A stretch of DNA of 64,000 nt, from assembly GCA_900343135.1 (NCBI GenBank), contig OPYK01000004.1:1-64000 (forward strand), read 5' to 3'. This DNA comes from Atopobium massiliense. Its GTDB lineage: Bacteria > Actinomycetota > Coriobacteriia > Coriobacteriales > Atopobiaceae. This document shows, in pieces, positions 61,020 to 64,000 of the stretch. Below the pieces are notes generated by a model. That model saw only the letters and a list, made by a program, of their open reading frames with translations. It did not search any database and had not been told where the DNA came from. A program made the position numbers and the translations under genes. How positions within the stretch are numbered: the first letter of the stretch is position 1; every line of letters starts with the position of its first letter.

Positions 61020-62468
61020 TTAGTTATTTGCGCGCGCAGCAACAAGACGGGAAAGTTCCCCCGCAAGCGTAATAGTGCCACATGCAACCACAGGCTGGTC
61101 GTGTAATGCCCGATAGGCAGCCGAAACTGTAGGATATGTTGTCGGCACATATCCTGCATATGCAGCTACACGGCATGCAAGTTCATCGGCAGGAAGTGCA
61201 CGTGGATTGGCAGTTTGTGTGCATACAATATGTGGAAAACGAGACGCAAGCCTACGCACAATACCATCAACATCCTTATCGGCAAAAACGGCGCAAAGGA
61301 GCACCACATCATGCAAACATGCTGGGTTAATATGCTGTAAGCTCGACAAAAATACATCAACCGATTGCGGATTGTGGCATGCGTCGATAAGCAAAAGCGG
61401 CTGCGTGCAGAGCATGTCAAAACGACCAGGTGTGCGACAATGCAACACCTGCTGGGCAGCCTGAGCACAAGGAAGTGCATGCGTTAAAAACTGTTCGGCC
61501 AACGCATATGCCATCGCAATATTTGCTGCTTGATACACCGGTTTGTAGGCCTTAACCTGTGTATATGTAGAGATAGGCGTGTGTATATCAAGCGAAAGCG
61601 CATCAGAAAAGCTATGAGGGACGTGCTGTATCGTATAGGTGCTCATGCTATGTGCGCCCATATACGCGCAGGTAGACAAGGCAGGCTCATGCAAAACTGC
61701 AGTACTTTGCACACGTGAAACTCCAGCAGCGGTTGATTGTTCGTATACGACAACAGGTTCAACGTTTGCAGAAGCACATTGGTTTGAAATCACCTCACAC
61801 ACCGAAGCAGCCTCGTGGGTGCCAACTCCCAAAACACAACGTCTACCAGGCTTTATAATAGCTGCTTTTTCGGCGGCGATGGCCTCTTTTGTGTCGCCCA
61901 AAATACGCATATGGTCTAAACCAATGCCTGTTATGCCCACCGTTGTAATTGATTGTATGGCGCTTGTTGCATCCCATCGGCCGCCCATGCCGCATTCAAA
62001 CACCACACAATCGCAGTGCGCACGGGCAAACATCACGCAGGCACCCGTGGTGATAAGGTCAAACTCAGTAATACTATATGGGTCTTTACCTGCTTTTTTG
62101 CGCGCAGCGTTCACACGGGCGCCCGCTTCTTGTGCAGCAGCAATCCCAAGCGCAAACTCCTCTTGCGACACGCACACACCAGCTATTTCTACCCTATCAG
62201 TGTATGCAACAAGCCCCGGCGATGTATATAAGCCGCAGCGCAACCCACATGCGCCAAGCAGCGCTGCCGTATAGCGCGCGGTGGAAGTTTTACCGTTCGT
62301 ACCTGCAATTTGTACGCTTGTAAACTGCGCATCGGGCCTATCCAGCACGTCAAGCATTTCTTCTACCGACTCGAGCTTGGGATCGATCCCAAAGCGGAGC
62401 GCAGATCTCAGCTCATTAATTGTTTGCTTATAACTACATACGTCTACAGAAAACGGAATAGTATACAC
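61020..62468 (-). CDS. folC: Folylpolyglutamate synthase / dihydrofolate synthase
   Basis: A 482-residue Mur-ligase-like enzyme that adds glutamate to folates (and possibly to dihydropteroate). The ATP loop is IAGTNGKTSTAR near residue 54. GLYTSPGLVAYTDRVEI, the FECGMGGRWDATSAI block and GIGLDHMRILGDTKEAIAAEKA with PGRRCVLG follow. The C-terminal domain begins with GRFDM and LIDACHNPQSV. The middle holds an insertion of about 60 residues after residue 235. The start is a GTG at 62468 with GAGGA upstream. It is the last gene of a - strand run with folD and the cyclodeaminase. Confidence 0.93.
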   Translation of the reverse strand: MYTIPFSVDVCSYKQTINELRSALRFGIDPKLESVEEMLDVLDRPDAQFTSVQIAGTNGKTSTARYTAALLGACGLRCGLYTSPGLVAYTDRVEIAGVCVSQEEFALGIAAAQEAGARVNAARKKAGKDPYSITEFDLITTGACVMFARAHCDCVVFECGMGGRWDATSAIQSITTVGITGIGLDHMRILGDTKEAIAAEKAAIIKPGRRCVLGVGTHEAASVCEVISNQCASANVEPVVVYEQSTAAGVSRVQSTAVLHEPALSTCAYMGAHSMSTYTIQHVPHSFSDALSLDIHTPISTYTQVKAYKPVYQAANIAMAYALAEQFLTHALPCAQAAQQVLHCRTPGRFDMLCTQPLLLIDACHNPQSVDVFLSSLQHINPACLHDVVLLCAVFADKDVDGIVRRLASRFPHIVCTQTANPRALPADELACRVAAYAGYVPTTYPTVSAAYRALHDQPVVACGTITLAGELSRLVAARANN

Positions 62469-62489
62469 AGCTTATCCTCGAATTTGATG

Positions 62490-62511
62490 GTTTGCAGCTG
62501 GTTTGCAGCTG
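62490..62511. repeat. 11-bp tandem duplication between folD and folC
   Basis: GTTTGCAGCTG occurs at 62490-62500 and 62501-62511, in the 92-bp gap beyond the folD stop. Confidence 0.9.
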
Positions 62512-62560
62512 GTTTTAAACGTGCTTTTGGCGCGAGCGCTGATGGCGCCTTGCGAGATGG

Positions 62561-63412
62561 TTACTGGCCTGCTCTACGTTTCGCGGCAAGCACAACATGG
62601 TGCATAAGCATCGACGTAGTAAGGGAGCCCACACCCCTTGGTACCGGGCTAATAGCACGAACGATGGGCTCTACCTCGGCAAAGTTTACATCGCCCACAA
62701 TTTTTTGTGCACGCTCGTCCCAATTTATGCCAACATCGATAATGGTTTGATTGGGAGAAACCATGTCTGCACCAATAAAGCCTGCACGGCCAACAGCAGC
62801 AACAATAATATCCGCACTGCGCGTAAGCTGCGCAAGCTTAGATGTTTTTGAATGGCACATAGTAACAGTAGCGTTTTTGTGCTGAAGCAGCATGCTTACC
62901 GGACGACCAATTACAAGCGATCGTCCCACCACACACACATGCGCACCTTCGAGAGGAACTTCGTAATGCTCAAGCATGTGCACCACAGCCTCGGCAGTGC
63001 ACGGTGCAAAGCCAATTGCCTCGCCCGTAAATACACCAGAGAGTGACAACGACGTAATACCGTCAACATCCTTGGTGCTATCAAGGGTTTCACACACCGC
63101 ACGCTCATCAATACCGCGCGGAAGTGGACGAAACAGCAAGCACGCATGAATTGTAGGATCGGCATTAATCGATTTGATGGTATCAATAAGCGAGGACGTT
63201 GTTGCGTCGCTTTCCTCAAACACGAAACTTCGCACCGAACAGCCGCACATATCAGCGCGTTTATAAAGCGCACGCTCATAAGAGAGCGCCGATGGATTAT
63301 CGCCAACGCGAATGCACGCAAGTGTAGGCGCAACAGAAAGCGTGCGCGCGGACGCTGCAGTTATGTCGTCAAGCGCGTGAGCAGCCGGCGCACCAAGCAA
63401 TAATTGAGCCAT
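62561..63412 (-). CDS. folD: Methylene-THF dehydrogenase / methenyl-THF cyclohydrolase
   Basis: A 283-residue bifunctional FolD that interconverts 5,10-methylene-, methenyl- and 10-formyl-tetrahydrofolate with NADP. Marks are SYERALYKRADMCG with the catalytic Tyr, the substrate Lys replaced in position by the YKRA region, CLLFRPLPRGIDE, the PCTAEAVVHMLEHY block and VVGRSLVIGRPVSMLL. The C-terminal VSPNQTIIDVGIN and SPVPRGVGSLTTSMLM are also intact. ATG 63412 shares one base with the stop of the upstream cyclodeaminase gene, which implies coupled translation. Confidence 0.95.
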   Translation of the reverse strand: MAQLLLGAPAAHALDDITAASARTLSVAPTLACIRVGDNPSALSYERALYKRADMCGCSVRSFVFEESDATTSSLIDTIKSINADPTIHACLLFRPLPRGIDERAVCETLDSTKDVDGITSLSLSGVFTGEAIGFAPCTAEAVVHMLEHYEVPLEGAHVCVVGRSLVIGRPVSMLLQHKNATVTMCHSKTSKLAQLTRSADIIVAAVGRAGFIGADMVSPNQTIIDVGINWDERAQKIVGDVNFAEVEPIVRAISPVPRGVGSLTTSMLMHHVVLAAKRRAGQ

Positions 63413-64000
63413 TACGAGTTTCCCTTCATATATGCACGCACGCGCGCCGCAACATCTTCGCTGCGCGGCACATAGGTGCGCATCATTGTTTCACATTCAT
63501 CTTCTATCGATTGTGCATACGCCTTATCGTGAAATAACCGCGTATTCACAACCACGTTATACCACGCTGCTTCCAAGGCAGCACGGCACAAAAGCGCGCC
63601 GCTCGCCACATCGCTTAGCAGCATAGGCGTACATATCGATTCAAGCTCATCGAGGATATCAATTGCGCGACAAATATCATGCATCATAGCAAATGGACTT
63701 TGCATCGCCTGCGTAAGCGCAGTTTGCAAACGCTGCGAGCGCGCAGGATCGGATTTTGGCAGTTGATAGGTTTCCATTAGAATTTTGAGGTAGTGCGCAT
63801 CGTCATCGATAAGTGTAAGCAAGTGTTCACGCAGGTTATCGGTTTGTGCAATGAGGATGACAAGACGCGGCTCGTGCTGCGTATACGCAGGCTTACCACA
63901 AGTAAAGCCAGCCGACATTGCTGCAAGAGCACAGCCAAGTGCACCCGCAAGCGCAGCTGCACTACCGCCACCCGGATTTGAAACGCGCGCAGCGAGCGTT
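63412..64000 (-). CDS. fchA: Formimidoyl-THF cyclodeaminase (FTCD C-domain type), 5' end outside window
   Basis: The visible 195 codons run off the right edge. On the - strand the frame reads NPGGGSAAALAGALGCALAAM just before the visible in-frame ATG at 63918, the conserved FTCD_C opening, so the gene starts beyond 64000. The helical remainder, including a LMETYQLPKSD segment, fits the family. The enzyme turns 5-formimidoyl-THF into methenyl-THF and ammonia, or acts as methenyl-THF cyclohydrolase, feeding FolD. Its stop overlaps the folD start. A typical gene is about 205-215 codons, so little is missing. Confidence 0.9.
   Translation of the reverse strand, partial: TLAARVSNPGGGSAAALAGALGCALAAMSAGFTCGKPAYTQHEPRLVILIAQTDNLREHLLTLIDDDAHYLKILMETYQLPKSDPARSQRLQTALTQAMQSPFAMMHDICRAIDILDELESICTPMLLSDVASGALLCRAALEAAWYNVVVNTRLFHDKAYAQSIEDECETMMRTYVPRSEDVAARVRAYMKGNS

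Overview
The window looks like chromosomal DNA of a Gram-positive actinomycete, most likely class Coriobacteriia. This is inferred from the gene set (class B sortase, ECF transporters with an MptD-type S component, folC-folD-cyclodeaminase cluster, DUF2974 lipase-like protein) and a base composition near half GC by eye. I cannot name the species. It opens in the 3' part of a 5S rRNA, so an rRNA operon lies to the left, and it ends inside a formimidoyl-THF cyclodeaminase gene.

Layout. 1-2 kb: 5S rRNA, a TRIC-type channel and two tRNA-Ser genes. 2-12.4 kb: housekeeping genes on the + strand (a DUF4013 membrane protein, rpsF-ssb-rpsR-rplI, dnaB, purA, a DegV protein, a Nudix hydrolase and a membrane-anchored protein). 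12.4-24 kb: pyridoxal kinase, sortase B, D,D-carboxypeptidase, M20 peptidase, MFS exporter, a coiled-coil surface protein and a DUF2974 hydrolase. 24.6-31.7 kb: one giant repetitive cell-wall adhesin with a 9-G tract early in the gene. 31.9-35 kb: AlkD, a MarR/membrane-protein pair and two FluC fluoride channels. 35-37.4 kb: an APC permease and a UcpA-like dehydrogenase. 37.6-50.9 kb: three ATPases of the AAA_14/DUF4143 type interleaved with two complete ECF transporter operons and a D,D-carboxypeptidase. 51-56 kb: an AT-rich, probably acquired segment (YhcG-type nuclease, DinJ/YafQ toxin-antitoxin, GNAT, XRE regulator, IS1249-like element). 56.4-57.9 kb: an aldehyde dehydrogenase lying between two near-identical IS/histidine-kinase-fragment segments. 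60-64 kb: a zinc-ribbon membrane protein and the folate one-carbon cluster on the - strand.

Genes that plausibly work together. SrtB could attach the giant adhesin (C-terminal LAQTSD signal) and possibly the coiled-coil protein. The two ECF operons each encode S, T and ATPase parts, with overlapping genes inside each T-to-ATPase run. FolC, FolD and the cyclodeaminase handle one-carbon folates. The two FluC proteins may form a two-subunit fluoride exporter.

The most interesting signals are not ordinary genes. They are: (1) a 230-bp dispersed element with about 50-bp terminal inverted repeats in four copies, one of which supplies the end of an ECF ATPase gene; (2) a strongly over-represented motif, GCGCAGGT/ACCTGCGC, on both strands, resembling a DNA uptake sequence; (3) two 9-G tracts, one in and one upstream of the adhesin gene, suggesting phase variation; (4) short tandem duplications, often with a 15-bp period, at or just after stop codons of many genes; (5) a duplicated IS plus kinase-fragment segment bracketing the aldehyde dehydrogenase. 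All counts were made by eye.
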